Counted from the first letter of the stretch, positions 9,220 to 19,578 are shown. The stretch is DNA of 64,000 nucleotides from Ulva prolifera (GCA_023078555.1 CM041197.1:10536552-10600551), one strand, 5' to 3'. Made by a program: numbers and translations. The notes: generated from the sequence alone by a model not told the origin.

Positions 9220-12156
9220 CATGCCTCCGAGCGTGGTCGCGGCCGCCCGGTTGGAGAAGTAGTGCACCATCGCGGCAGAGTTGCTGTTCTGCACCCAGGC
9301 GCCCGCGTGCCGCATGACGGTCTCGTCCGGGGCGCGATCCGAGGTGATCTGCATCAGCACCTGCCGCAAGACCATCGAGGAACGCAGCGCCCGGACGCCG
9401 ACCTTGACGCCGCGGCCAGGTGGACCGACGTCCGCGAGAACGCCCGCCATCGCGACCAGCCACGAGATCCGCGTCCCCGGCACGTTGATGTAGGGCAGCA
9501 TCAGCAGGTCGTCCTGAGCACAGATGACGTACCTGCAACAAGTCATAGGTGAGGTGCGAGTGGACACGGCAGCTCTGCTGGGCCCACTTCCCTGCTCCAT
9601 AGCTTGCGTCCGTTCGGATTGCGATTGCTCTGTCAGTTGCATGGAGTCAAAGTCTTCCAGATCGACATCATGCACGAAACAGCGATCGGCATCCCATGCG
9701 CTCTGCACTGCCTGTTTTCAGCATGTGGCCATGCTGTCAGAAGGATGCATGGTGTCAGAGAATGACCCATGTCTGTTCATCAGAGGTGAAGGCAGGAACA
9801 AATCATATGTGCTGGTGCATGTGGATGATGCTGATTGTGATGGCTCTGCCGACAGCTGAGCAGGAGGCTGATATGCTGCTGGGCGAGCATTTTCAGGTGA
9901 AGGATCTGCGACCGCTGCATTTCTTTCTGGGGCAGCAAGTTGAAGAAGTGGCTGGAGAAGGCCTGCTATTGAGGCAGCCTCAGCATGCCAAGAATGTGCT
10001 ACAGAGGGCCAACATGGGGGGTTTTTTGTTTTTTTTTTATGATTGTTATTATTCAGCTGCCATGGCGGTGAAAGAAGCAGTGTGGCTGAGGAAGTTGCTG
10101 GGTGATACCTATGGTCGTGTTGAGCGGATGACTGCTTGTTGTGACGATCAGAGCCTCTGAGTGCTTTGCATCTGACGAAGCAGAGGACTGCTGGCGCTCC
10201 AGGAAGGAGCCAACACATCGACATCCAGCAGCACTTCATTAGGAACAGATTTATGCGACAGGAGAATGATGTCCAGTTTGTGCCGACAGCTGAGCAGGAG
10301 GCTGATATGCTGACCGAGGCTTTGGCCGGTCCAGCGCTGGGAAAGGCAGTGGATGGGCTCGTGGTTGAACCTCCGAGCGACAGCGACAGCGCACGAGGGG
10401 GTGTGCGGGGGGCAGAGCTCCCCTGGTGCAAGCGTGTCTTAGCTGTGATGACGCCGTAGCTGTCAATTCCAGGTCATCTTTCACTGGCAATTGGCAGGTG
10501 AGAATGCGTTGCTGTTTCCGTGTGTCTGTCTACCGGCTACAGCAGAGATCAGAGTGCTGAGCGTGATACGTCGTGCAGCAGTCTGTACTGTATGACTAGT
10601 GATCCTAGCAGCTAACAGAGCTCAGACTGCCGCAGGTGGGACACACGGCAGAGTTATTCTGCAAGGTCTGTGACCGGCAATTGACAGGATTCTGTGACAG
10701 GCCGCGGCGCACCACTCCTCCGTCCCAGGCTTGCACGTCAGCATCTCCCCGAAGGCGAGGGCGTCGAGGGACGCCCAGTCGAAGACGCCCATCGCCAGGC
10801 CAAGCTCGACCACGGCGTTTCCGACGAGCGGCAGGCCCCGCCTCGCCGGCAGGCCCGTGGGGTCGAGCGCGAGGACGTTGACGCCGTACGCGTTCGGCGC
10901 CTTGGTGACCACGTGGCGCGTGACGAGAGCGTAGCCGATCTGCGGAGGCAACGGCGCGGGTGAGCGCAGGGGACGCAGGCGCGGCGGGCGGAGGCACAGC
11001 GGGCGGATCCGGCGCAGGCGGCCCGGACGGCGGGTTGCAGGCGGATCTGGAGCGGGAGCCGCGCACCGTCGTGTCCTTCCGGGCCATGTTCTCCTCGGAG
11101 GCCTGCACCGCCTCGCCGTCCAGCAACAGGACCTTCTGCAGGAACACGTCCTGCCAGCGCCAGAACTGGAAGAACGTGCTGCGGACGCCCACGATGGCGG
11201 TCAGCGCGAACACGGCGCGCGCCTGGAGCATCCCGAACCCGCCGACGTACATGCCCTCCACCGTCCGACGGATCTGGCCCTCCGTCAGGGGCGTGATCTT
11301 GCGCGTCCCGCCGAGCCCCGACGACTTGATGTACATCGCGACGCCCTTCACGACGCTCTTGTAGCGCTGGAAGGGGCTCGCAGCCTCCACCACCTGGACA
11401 GGCAGCGGGGTGAGGGCGGTCGCATGCGCCGTGCGACTGCAGGCCCCCGCCCACGGCGGCTGACACGCCAGCGGCGCGGCAGGGCGGCCCCTCTGAGCAC
11501 AACTGCGGGCCCCTCCGCGACGCCGCGGACGACAGGCCGCACCCCCGTCGCCCTCAGCAACGCGGCCGCCCGTGAGCGGCGCGGCGACGCCGGACGGGGC
11601 ACGCACCTCGTTCGTCGCCGCATAGTACTCGCCCATGAGGTTCCCCACCGCGTTCTTGATGCCGTCCAGCGAGCCCTTGCTGCCGATGACCTTGCTGTAC
11701 AGCAGCACGTGGAGGACCTCGACGAACCGGTCCTTCGTCATGGTCCTCCACGACTTGACGGCCTCGAACATGTCGACGACGAGGCTCTTCTGCCCGTCGG
11801 CGGACGTCTCCTCCCGCAGCATGGCGTCGGTGTCCTCGCCGCGGAGGGACATGACGGCGTAGTGGGCGCGGGTGAAACGCAGCGCGCCGCGCTCGCCGTC
11901 CTCGAGGCCGGGCAGCGTGCGGTGGAAGCGCGACAGCAGGAGGCGCCACTCCGCGGGGTCCGGGAGGACGCAGTCGGGCTTCTCGGTGGCGTTCAGCGCC
12001 GCGCACACCGCGCGCGACGGCTTGCCCATCCGGCTGACCTCCTCCGCCGCGCGGTTCAGGCACGCGCGGGCTTTCTCCATGCGCTCCCTCGTCAGGCCGG
12101 CGCCCTCCAGCGCTCTGAAGGCCTCCTCGCCCGCCGGGTTCAACTCGTACCTCCGC
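9220..12156 (-). CDS. Spliced tyrosine recombinase (Crypton-like or domesticated), partial
   Basis: Four GC-rich exons splice in phase on the minus strand: 12156-11607, 11393-11067, 10939-10737 and 9532-9220. They give about 464 residues with N- and C-terminal parts missing. Exon 2 carries a hydrophobic helix ending in GVR and then WRWQDV, matching the first catalytic arginine region of tyrosine recombinases. Exon 3 has a beta-hairpin lysine (VVTKAPN). Exon 4 has RALRSS (box II, with Arg where His is usual in HxxR), RHAGAW (second His) and VHYFSN (nucleophilic Tyr). Such enzymes cut and rejoin DNA through a 3'-phosphotyrosine. No reverse transcriptase in the same orientation is attached, which argues against a DIRS element. 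Donors are GTGCGT, GTGCGC, GTGCAA and GTACGT. Exon 1 starts at an acceptor (CGCTCGCAG), so at least one upstream exon exists, perhaps in the GC-rich island at 13.4-14.6 kb. Confidence 0.72.
9690..10425 (+). pseudogene. Decayed Ty1/copia reverse transcriptase and RNase H remnant
   Basis: Plus-strand frames hold copia pol signatures in pieces: LVHVDD (RT active-site region, about 9815-9833); FQVKDLRPLHFFLGQQVE about 9890-9945 in another frame; and, after a break, SQHIDIQQHFIRN plus a TAEQEADMLTEAL segment (10205-10330) from the RNase H C-terminus. Frameshifts and a missing middle make it non-functional. It lies antisense inside the intron between recombinase exons 3 and 4. A 32-bp block around GACAGCTGAGCAGGAGGCTG occurs twice, at about 9848 and 10281. 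Confidence 0.75.
10457..10700 (+). mobile_element. Copia LTR-like 3' end (family 2, copy 1)
   Basis: Follows the copia remnant. It begins near TGTCAATTCCAGGTCATC and shares about 240 bp with 13079-13320, including the shared upstream stretch CAGAGCTCCCCTGGTGCAAG. It is the likely 3' LTR of the preceding remnant. Exact ends are uncertain because no target duplication was found. Confidence 0.55.
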
Positions 12157-12221
12157 CTGCGAGCGGCGACAGGTCGGGTCACATGCGCTGCTGTGCTCGA
12201 GCAGACGCCCCGTGTACGGGG

Positions 12222-12690
12222 ACGCCGTCACTGTAGAGAGTCTGATATGCCACCAGGCTGGTACGGGGTCATGTACCGGCGAGAGATTGTGGAGGCATCG
12301 GGCAGTGGGTGATCTGTTGTCTGTAAAATTTTCAGAGACAAATTAGGCGATCTGTGTAGTTGGGCCTGATTGCGCTCTCAGTAGGCTTGGCTGCCACCCG
12401 GGGGTGCAGCACAGCACCCATACACCGCTCTGACACCCCCGCCGCACGGGCGACAGCTGCGCAACAATCCTGTCCTTTGGATGCAAACAGCACAGTTTGC
12501 TTTGGAGTCTACGGGACTTGATTGCCGTGAGTTCCGCCAGGCAGCGTGCGGGTGGGCCCGGTGATCCGCAGAGTCGAGTGGCCCCATAAGCGTTTTCGTG
12601 ACCGTGTCCACACACCCGACTCGGCGTGCGAACGTGGGCTGCGCTGCTGGCTCAAATGTGAGGAACGCACGCAGCACACATGACCAAGGA
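12222..12690 (-). repeat. Dispersed repeat family R1, copy 1 (inverted copy at 52510-52930)
   Basis: About 450 bp match the reverse complement of 52510-52930, for example GGGGTGCAGCACAGCACCCA against its complement near 52745. Divergence is moderate with small indels. No coding capacity was recognised. It interrupts the upstream part of the recombinase locus. Confidence 0.75.
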
Positions 12691-12866
12691 AACAGGTAAG
12701 TGTAGGATACACCCTTCTCATCATGCACATGCTGTCTCAGCTCTCAAGCTCCATTGGGCTGTGCATGCTGCTCTCTCCAGCAAGAGGACACACAGAGACA
12801 AACGTGACAGGACAGGACACGCAGGCGGGCAACAGCCAATAGTAAGATATCGCATGCCACCTCCAG

Positions 12867-12909
12867 TGTACTGTGGCAGCGAGCTGGTGTACTGTGGCAG
12901 CGACCTGGC
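12867..12909. repeat. 21-bp direct duplication
   Basis: The phrase GTGTACTGTGGCAGCGA occurs twice back to back just before a second copy of the copia family-2 3' region (12950-12985). Confidence 0.7.
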
Positions 12910-13074
12910 TGCATATGTGACCTTGCAGTGGTCGGGGCTGTTGTGGGAAGCAGAGCTCCCCTGGTGCAAGCGTGTCGTAGCTGCGCTAACGCGAGTGCAG
13001 CAGATCACATGCATTTGGCTGTGAGTCTGCGGGCAGCCCGTAGGTCGGCTGTCCATTGCACAGAATATAGGACG

Positions 13075-13370
13075 TAGCTGTCAATTCCAGGTCATCTTTG
13101 ACTGGCAATTGACAGGTGAGAATGCTTTGCTGTCTGTGTGTGTCTGTCGTCTGACAATAGCAGAGATCAGTGTGCTGAGCGTACTACGTGGTGCAGGAGT
13201 CTGTACTGTATGACTATAGTGATCATAGCAGCTAACAGAGCTCAGACTGCCACAGGTGAGACACACGGCACAGTTATTCTGTAAGATCTTTGACTAGTAC
13301 TGGCAATTGACAGGAGTCTGTACTGTATGACTAGTGATCATAGCAGCTCACAGAGCTCATATTGCCACAG
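13075..13370 (+). mobile_element. Copia LTR-like segment (family 2, copy 2) with internal duplication
   Basis: Matches 10457-10700 closely. A ~60-bp block starting GGAGTCTGTACTGTATGACT appears twice (13194-13255 and 13312-13370), so the copy carries a ~118-bp tandem duplication. The shared 3' coding-end remnant lies at 12950-12985, separated from it by about 90 bp of extra sequence. Confidence 0.55.
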
Positions 13371-13439
13371 TACCCGGCATGTGTACTGTTGGCCGCGTGC
13401 ACCGCTGGCGCATGCATGTAGCGCGGAACTGCAGCCGCT

Positions 13440-14600
13440 CCGCGGGCAGCGCCAGGCGGCTGCAACCTTCGCCACACCGCGATGCCACCTATTGACAACG
13501 TGACGTCAGGTACCGTGCGCCTGCCACGCGAGCGACCCGGGCGTGCACGGCGAGCGCGGCCCTATCGCGGGGCGAAGCGGGGTCGGCAGGTGCTGGCGCG
13601 GCTGCCGCGCGATATGCATGCGGCATGCGTCGTGCGACCGCGACCTCGCCCCGTCTGCGCGCCCTCTATCCCGGACCGCCGCAGCGACCGGCGCCCGGGC
13701 GGCGCCGCGTGCACCGCGAGGCCTCCCGGGAGGCTGCCGTGCACTCGACGTCGCCGCTGTGGCCGCCGGGACCGCGCAGCGGCGCCAGCGGGCAGCGGTC
13801 GGTGCGTCGACAGCGCGCGGCGCGCGTGTGCATTGCGCATGCACGCGCCGCGGCGACCCTGCTGACGCCGCGGCCTTACGCTCGCGTCCACGGGCTGCAG
13901 CAGCTCGCGCACCTCTCCGCGGCCTTCCTCCGCTGCTCTGCGGCCGAATCCTGCTCCATCTCTTCTCCTCGGAATATATCCTGCCCGTGCCGGCCGGCTG
14001 CTGGCCGTGGCGGGCTGTCCCGCCTCGCTGCCTCCCTCGACGCTCGGAGACCGCCCCGCGACGCCTGCTTCGCGCCCTACGCCCGCCTCAGTGTCGAATA
14101 CCGATGATTCTCTTCTGATAGACCGATCCTCGCCGCGCCGTGCGCCTCTCGCCCGCCACGCCACCCGCTGCACGTCGCTGCGCTGCCTCGGCGCTCGCAC
14201 CGCCGCTCCTGCCTCCGACGGCTCGGAACGAAGCCTCTGAAACGCTATCAAACGCTGTATCACCTATTCTAGCGAAAAATACCCGCCGCCGCGCCGTCTC
14301 TACGCCGCTGTCGCTCGCCCGGGTCCGTGACAACGCCGACGTCTCGCATGCACGCTCGCCTGTGCTAACAACGCACGCGAATGCCATCCGCAGGCTCCCC
14401 AGCCGTCCCTAACGGGCCTCGCCCGCCGCGAAACGTCGGTTTCCCGTCGGTCTCGCGGAACGCGCGCCCCCCCTGCGCCACGCCCAGATGGTCCGGGTTT
14501 CGCGCGCTTCCTGCACCGCCCCCCGGCCGCTGCCGCCGCCGCCGCCGCCAAAATCGCCGCGCTTTCGACGCCCGCACCGCGTCGACCCATGCGAAAAGTG
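13440..14600. other. GC-rich, CpG-rich island
   Basis: The stretch is far richer in G, C and CpG than its neighbours, and all six frames stay open for long distances, which is compositional. It resembles the base composition of the recombinase exons at 9.2-12.2 kb. It may hold the promoter and 5' exons of that minus-strand gene, but no exon can be assigned. Confidence 0.5.
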
Positions 14601-14646
14601 CTAAAATACTACCTGTCACGGCTAATTAACTTAACGCAACAGGAAA

Positions 14647-14718
14647 TGGAGCTACAAGAGATCGAATCCTGGACCTTCTGCATGCAAAGCAGACGCTCTA
14701 CCACTGAGCTACAGCCCC
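14647..14718 (-). tRNA. tRNA-Ala (anticodon UGC)
   Basis: On the minus strand the 72-nt sequence folds as a complete cloverleaf: 7-bp acceptor with G-U pairs, D arm with AGTGGTAGA, anticodon stem TCTGC/GCAGA around TTTGCAT (anticodon TGC), and T arm CAGGA-TTCGATC-TCTTG. Discriminator base is A and no CCA is encoded. Internal A and B boxes are intact. It lacks typical plastid features and looks nuclear. No intron. Confidence 0.93.
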
Positions 14719-14817
14719 ATTTTTGTGTAGTTTGGTTTTAGTAAATTTTTATATCACCATAAAATTATATTCATCCTCACCTACTTTACACACACTCGCA
14801 CACACACCCCTCTCTCT

Positions 14818-15009
14818 AGTGATCGGTCCAAACATATTCGAGCGCGGCACCTACGGGTCCAAAAAGGTGTAGAGGCGGATGTGATCCAAGTGGAGTGGGT
14901 GGGGACCAAAGACCAGTTAGCTGATGTCTTCACTAAGGTTTTGCCTGGACCCGCATTGAAGGACGTTCGAGAGAAGCTGCATCAAATTCAAGATCAGAAG
15001 ACCTTCTAG
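14818..15009 (+). pseudogene. Copia RNase H C-terminal fragment
   Basis: An open segment reads DRSKHIRARHLRV, then VEWVGTKDQLADVFTK, then LPGPALKDVREKLH and a stop at 15007-15009. This is the conserved tail of Ty1/copia pol (SKHID...TKDQ.AD.FTK.L). Nothing upstream in frame continues it, so it is a 5'-truncated fragment. It lies about 100 bp beyond the tRNA-Ala gene. A frame at about 15485-15610 (IIEAETKTW) may be another scrap of retroelement pol. Confidence 0.8.
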
Positions 15010-15805
15010 GGGAATGTCATAAAGCAGTGTCTAGGTACACTTGCAATGCATGACGCGCAGGTTTGCACATGGGTATGGTGCCCAAGGGCCATCCCGTGTT
15101 ATGTTAGGATATTATGCATGAGCATACTTGGGGCGCTCCGTGAGCGGATCGCCCCGGGCCATTGTCATTGGGCCACGGTAGAAATGCATATGCACGAATG
15201 GTCGCAGATAGTCTTATTCGTCCAAATCTGAAGAAACCTTTCTCTTACAAGTTCCATAGGTTCTTGCACTGTCTTGCATCCACTGCAGTATACTCCCTGA
15301 TCTGTGTAGTGACCTTTCGTAAGCCCGTGGCGGCTCTCCAGGCATATGTTCTACTAACCTCCTATAGGATCCTAATGCACACATAATAGGTTCTCGTTTC
15401 TAACAATAACAGTATACATTAATGTATTCATGTGTAGACACACTTCACGAAGGCAGTAGATAACATGTCGCGACCCCGGTTGGGGAGATCAAAAAGGTGT
15501 TGTCGTCGATCATCGAAGCTGAGACCAAAACATGGCTCTCGGCGGCTGACCTCCACGGCAGCGCCGCCCTCATTGCCCCGCGGCATGCCAACTCAGCCGT
15601 GTCAGAGGACAGCTCTCTGTGTCACAAATACTGCTCCATCTGCAGATCCCTTTCAAGAGTATATTTAGGTGTTCGTATCCACATCCCGGATTTGCCTCGC
15701 CATCCATACCTGCGGAACAGCTAGGCAACTCGAGTGATTGCAGCTCCTACGGTTCGAATGCAAGCGCGAGTGGAGGCGCCATACCGTAAGTTCAAGTGGG
15801 CGAAA

Positions 15806-16296
15806 TATTAAGGATGTGTGCGGGGAGTACTTATCACATGATGCCTGAGATCTGGGATCACACCTGTATGGTCCGTATCTTAGGTACTTGAACCATGATG
15901 TTGGGATCCAAGAACATAGCTGACATAATCAAGGGATGCGTCATCAACCAAAGGACTCGTTGCTTCAGGTGCGCCCCAGTGGTTAGAGCATGATGTGTGT
16001 ACTCATGAGGTCACCGGTTCAATTCTTACTCTCATTTCAGCTACGCAAATTTACGCGATGGCAAAGGACGCTCCCCTCCACGTCGCCATTCACAGTCAGC
16101 ATGCTTACCGGCTCAGGCACGCGCATGAAGCCCTGTGCACACTCGATGAGACTAAACATCGACACATGACCTTGTTCGACCTCTACATGGCGCTGGAATG
16201 CGTCTTCCTACTCTCGGGCTGGTGACTGCCACGTGTGACCCGGTTCTTGCATTCTCATGTGCACATGCCTTGGGCGCTACGAGGCACTTTCGCACA
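15806..16296 (+). mobile_element. Diverged copia LTR (family 1, copy 2) split by an insertion
   Basis: 15806-15898 matches the first half and 16165-16296 the second half of the 223-bp LTR at 4830-5052. A 266-bp insertion (15899-16164) separates them. The first bases read TATTAAG instead of TGTTAAG. The upstream flank (GCAAGCGCGAGTGGA...) matches the flank of the inverted copy at 16462-16684. Confidence 0.75.
15899..16164 (+). mobile_element. 266-bp nested element with TG...CA ends, tRNA-like segment and CATGA target duplication
   Basis: CATGA precedes (15894-15898) and follows (16165-16169) the insertion, and removing the insert plus one CATGA restores the LTR. Ends are TGTTGGG...CATCGACA. 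Inside, 15969-16035 is tRNA-like, with an A-box-like CCCAGTGGTTAGAGC and a B-box-like GGTTCAATTC, but with a poor T stem. It is either a small LTR-type element or a tRNA-derived SINE. Confidence 0.7.
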
Positions 16297-16461
16297 GTGA
16301 AGAGGCAACGAGACAATCTCGTTTCCTTTTCCAAAAGGCAGTTTTGCCGTTTTGTAGTGGAACCACTTGGCATGTCTAGTTGTTTAATTGTGTTTGACGG
16401 ACACTGCATGTTTTAATTGAAACACCGAGCATTTGGGTTACAACATCATGTTGTCAAGTGT

Positions 16462-16684
16462 TGTTGTGAAAGTGCCTCGTAGCGCACAAGGCAGGTGCAC
16501 ATGCGAATGCACGCACGGGGTGACACGTGGCAGTCACCAGCCCGCGAACGAGAAGACACATTCCAGCTCTATGTATAGATCGAACAAGGTCATGGTTCAA
16601 GTATCTGACTCAGATACTGACCATGCAGGTGTGATCCCAGATCTCAGGCGTCATGTGCTAAGTACTCCGCACACATACTTAACA
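16462..16684 (-). mobile_element. Copia LTR (family 1, copy 3), inverted
   Basis: The reverse complement is nearly identical to 4830-5052 (about three differences in 223 bp). It faces copy 2 (15806-16296) about 165 bp away, forming a large imperfect inverted repeat. Confidence 0.78.
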
Positions 16685-16962
16685 TTTCGCCCAACTTAAC
16701 TTACGGTATGACGCTTCCACTCGCGCTTGCATTCGAACAATTGTGCAATGTAGCGGTATTGCATAATCAGCTAGTATCGGCCCACACCATGCCCATTTCA
16801 TACATATCGATGCATAAACATATTTCCATATGTTACCATCATTTTCAGATTGAAAATCATCAGTTTGAAAATCTTCAAGCACCGAAGTGGCATATGATCT
16901 AGAGGGATTCGGCATGGTTCCTACGGATGGGATGTGCGGCGGCAGAGTTGTATGCCGCAACG

Positions 16963-17010
16963 TGCAAGGGTCCAGTGGTAGAGCGGTCGTATCACTGGAC
17001 TATCAGAAAA
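16963..17010 (+). repeat. tRNA-like ~45-bp repeat (inverted copy at about 45008-45060)
   Basis: Reads ACGTGCAAGGGTCCAGTGGT then AGAGCGGTCGTATCACTGGACTATC. It contains an A-box-like GTGGTAGAGCGG and an inverted GTCCAGTG/CACTGGAC pair, but no B box follows. The same block lies inverted at 45 kb. A tRNA-derived SINE head is the likeliest reading. Confidence 0.5.
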
Positions 17011-17054
17011 GCTGGGTCCTCTGAGATTGAGGCAGACTCTATGAACTCCCTACG

Positions 17055-17480
17055 TCCACGACGGCACTCGAAACCTCATCCAACACCATATTGCAATCAT
17101 GGATCCAAGATCTGTCCAAGGAACCCGCCGCATGCAACGCGATAAAGGACTTTTTCAAGGCAAGGAACACACCATGCTGGCCCAAAGAGTCCACCGTATA
17201 ACCTGTGCGAGCATCGTAAGACTCAAATAGAACACCCTCTACTCGACTATTCCATCAACTGCTTTCGTGCACCACATATGCTTGTCATTCCGTGCGTCGC
17301 TCTCGCATGCATATGCGCACACGCACATTGTGTGTGTTGTTCGAGGTCGGAGGATAATTTTTGCCGCTTGTGCAACATCTGCCCACTTTGAATGCCTCCT
17401 CTTTTCAGTTTTGTCTATAGCGATTGGCCCCGTTAGCAATTTTCTGACCGCCTGCATTGGTCGGTTCGTCAAACCGTAGG
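17055..17480 (+). repeat. Dispersed repeat family R2, copy 1 (second copy 52931-53340)
   Basis: About 400 bp align in the same orientation with 52931-53340, e.g. ACCTGTGCGAGCATC, ACGCCCTCTACTC-type, GCGTCGCTCTC.CATGCATA and GCGATTTTCTGACCGCCTG-type blocks. No protein was recognised. Confidence 0.65.
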
Positions 17481-19130
17481 GGCATGCTCGGGCTTGGGAT
17501 TGGAGATGCGCGTGGGTTGCGTTTTGCACCGCTTGAGGCAGTACTGGAGGGGTGCACTTGTCAGAACTGTAGTTGGTTCATTAATGTCTGGTCCCAATTG
17601 GTTAACCACTCTTATGTGAGTGAGTGTTTACGTAGGAGCAAAGTAGGTGCAACAATGGCCCCAGTGATCAACTCACTTGCTTACGTTGCCGGCACCACTG
17701 TAGTGTCTGCACCACTGCAACGCGCCATGGTACATTTGTTCTGGATACACAAGGTAAAATCTAGAAAATGTCACTTTGCAGGTGAGACCTGTGACACCAC
17801 GGCGAAAACGCGTTTACTTTGCTGAGAAGTGAAGTGGCATGCAGAGCATTTCCTGGGGACATGTTGAAGAGGTAGGTTGTGCCATCACACAGGCAAGATG
17901 CCATACTAACTCACTTGGGTGCGCTGGCGGGAAGGGTGCGCCACCTGGGGGTGCGGTAAGTCACAACTTTTCCGGAAAGGAGTATGCTCCACGTTTGGGG
18001 TGGTATTGAGATTACCTGTTGCATATGCAACATTGTGAAGGTCTTGGTTTGTTCAATGTAGTCTCACGGAGGTTATACTGGCTTGCGTGAGGAAGTTCGG
18101 CGCACCTTTGCAGTGCGGCAAAGATTTAGGTTCGCCCTGTGGAAGTGAGTCACGGCAATGCAGAGCGCATGCGGCGTGCTCAAAGCGTACTGATGCCTAT
18201 GAGTTGTAATCATGTCACTGGACAATACGAGAAGGCTATTTACTTGAGTTCAGGGCGTGCCATGTCCTGTGCTCGCTTATCTGTGAGGTTGGACTGGACA
18301 ACCAGATTACACAAGCGCCATCAGCGTCTCGCGGCATTCATATAACCAACATATGTATGTGATTATGTTGATTTCGCGTGGAAGCACGATCGGGTCACAC
18401 TAGTGTGTCTGTGGATCTATTCTGGCGTGTTCCGGTTTGTTCTCGTGATAGATACATAAACTCTTGACATCGTACCTCGGCATGTGCAACGTATACGTCT
18501 GCGCACTTTGTAAGTACATCCGCGCTGTATCTGTGCGGCATGGGTGTGTTGTCCTGCAGCTGTACACAGCTGTGTGAACAAGTAGCCCCCCGGTCACCAT
18601 TCGGCAACTTGCGGCACATCAGAAGGTAAGAGCAGCCGTCTGTTTTCCCGAGTCTATCACCGATGTAGGAGTGCGCAGGTTTGATACTCTGCTAGGCTGA
18701 ATGCTTGCAAGGTATGTATGCCATCATAACAAACTGCATATTGCATTCATAACTAGCGCTTAGTGCGTCGCCTCCTACAGCCAGCCTTCGCGAGGCGCCA
18801 GCCTTACCTGATGCTATGTCCATGAATAGATATGGACGTTCAATTTGCATAGATTTGATCATTGAGTCCAGCAATTTCCTGCACGTTGCAATGTTATCTG
18901 CAACTCATAGGCACCACATGGAACCAGATGGTCCGCAAGAACTCGCGCGGGCTTATATGCAGGCAATTCCATCTTCATATTTCATAATTCGATGCGTGGA
19001 AGCATCTACTTCAGAGCGCACTTCATCAGAGAGGTTGTTGTTGATCAGCCTGCGTTGGAAGCAGGCCCCAGTGTGGCAGCACAGATATCTTCTGATCAGC
19101 CCATGAGCTGTATGAATGAGACATGCTGTA
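17481..19130. other. Stretch with no recognised gene
   Basis: Only short frames without domain character were found. No repeat shared with the rest of the window was noticed. Confidence 0.4.
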
Positions 19131-19550
19131 GGAGTACTTTGTGCATTGTCCACTAGGTAACAGTGGGACGTCTGGTGCACGTCTAGTGTATTGTACGCTA
19201 GGTACTATGCACATGAGAGCACCAGCTAGTGAGGGAATGGTGTGATGGAGTTGAGAGGATGTTCTGGTGGAACTGAGTTCCACACAGCAATAGGTTTCTG
19301 TGGGCTGTGGTGTGCGTGGAGATACTATATATAGAGCAGTGCATTCTCTGGGAGACATCTTGTCTAAGCACATTAATGCACAGGTATGCACCCATAGCCA
19401 CGCCATCTCAAGTATGTTTGATTGTGCTGTGGTTGTCATGAGCAGAACACTGTGAGATACAAGTGCTTACAGAGCAGTTGTTGCAGGTGTTGTATTGTAT
19501 TGATCTCGAGAAGAGTCAATAGCAAAGGCTAATCACCTGAGATTCTCACA
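19131..19550 (+). mobile_element. Probable 5' LTR of a copia element
   Basis: The segment ends ...TTCTCACA directly before a primer-binding site. A TATA-like CTATATATA lies near 19324. The left end is guessed at TGTAGGAG because no second LTR exists in the window for comparison. Confidence 0.5.
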
Positions 19551-19561
19551 GGTTATGGGCC
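19551..19561 (+). other. Primer-binding site, half tRNA-iMet type
   Basis: GGTTATGGGCC is complementary to the anticodon-loop region of initiator tRNA-Met (GGCCCAUAACC). Drosophila copia uses the same internal site, priming with a cleaved 5' half-tRNA. It sits directly after the presumed LTR end and 18 bp before the gag start codon. Confidence 0.7.
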
Positions 19562-19578
19562 TATCGTGTTGATGCGCA

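Noticed and set aside
8843-9552. Frames spanning the N gap
   Set aside because: The gap has unknown true length, so frames across it have no meaning. The plus frame there is also the shadow of a recombinase exon.
13562-14263. A 233-codon minus frame and several overlapping long frames
   Set aside because: All six frames are open because of high GC; composition is Arg/Ala/Gly-rich with no motifs.
15969-16035. A functional tRNA-His
   Set aside because: A GTG anticodon can be drawn, but the T stem does not pair and the segment lies inside a mobile insertion.
16963-17010. A functional tRNA gene
   Set aside because: Has an A-box-like block but no B box or acceptor pairing; better seen as a tRNA-derived repeat.
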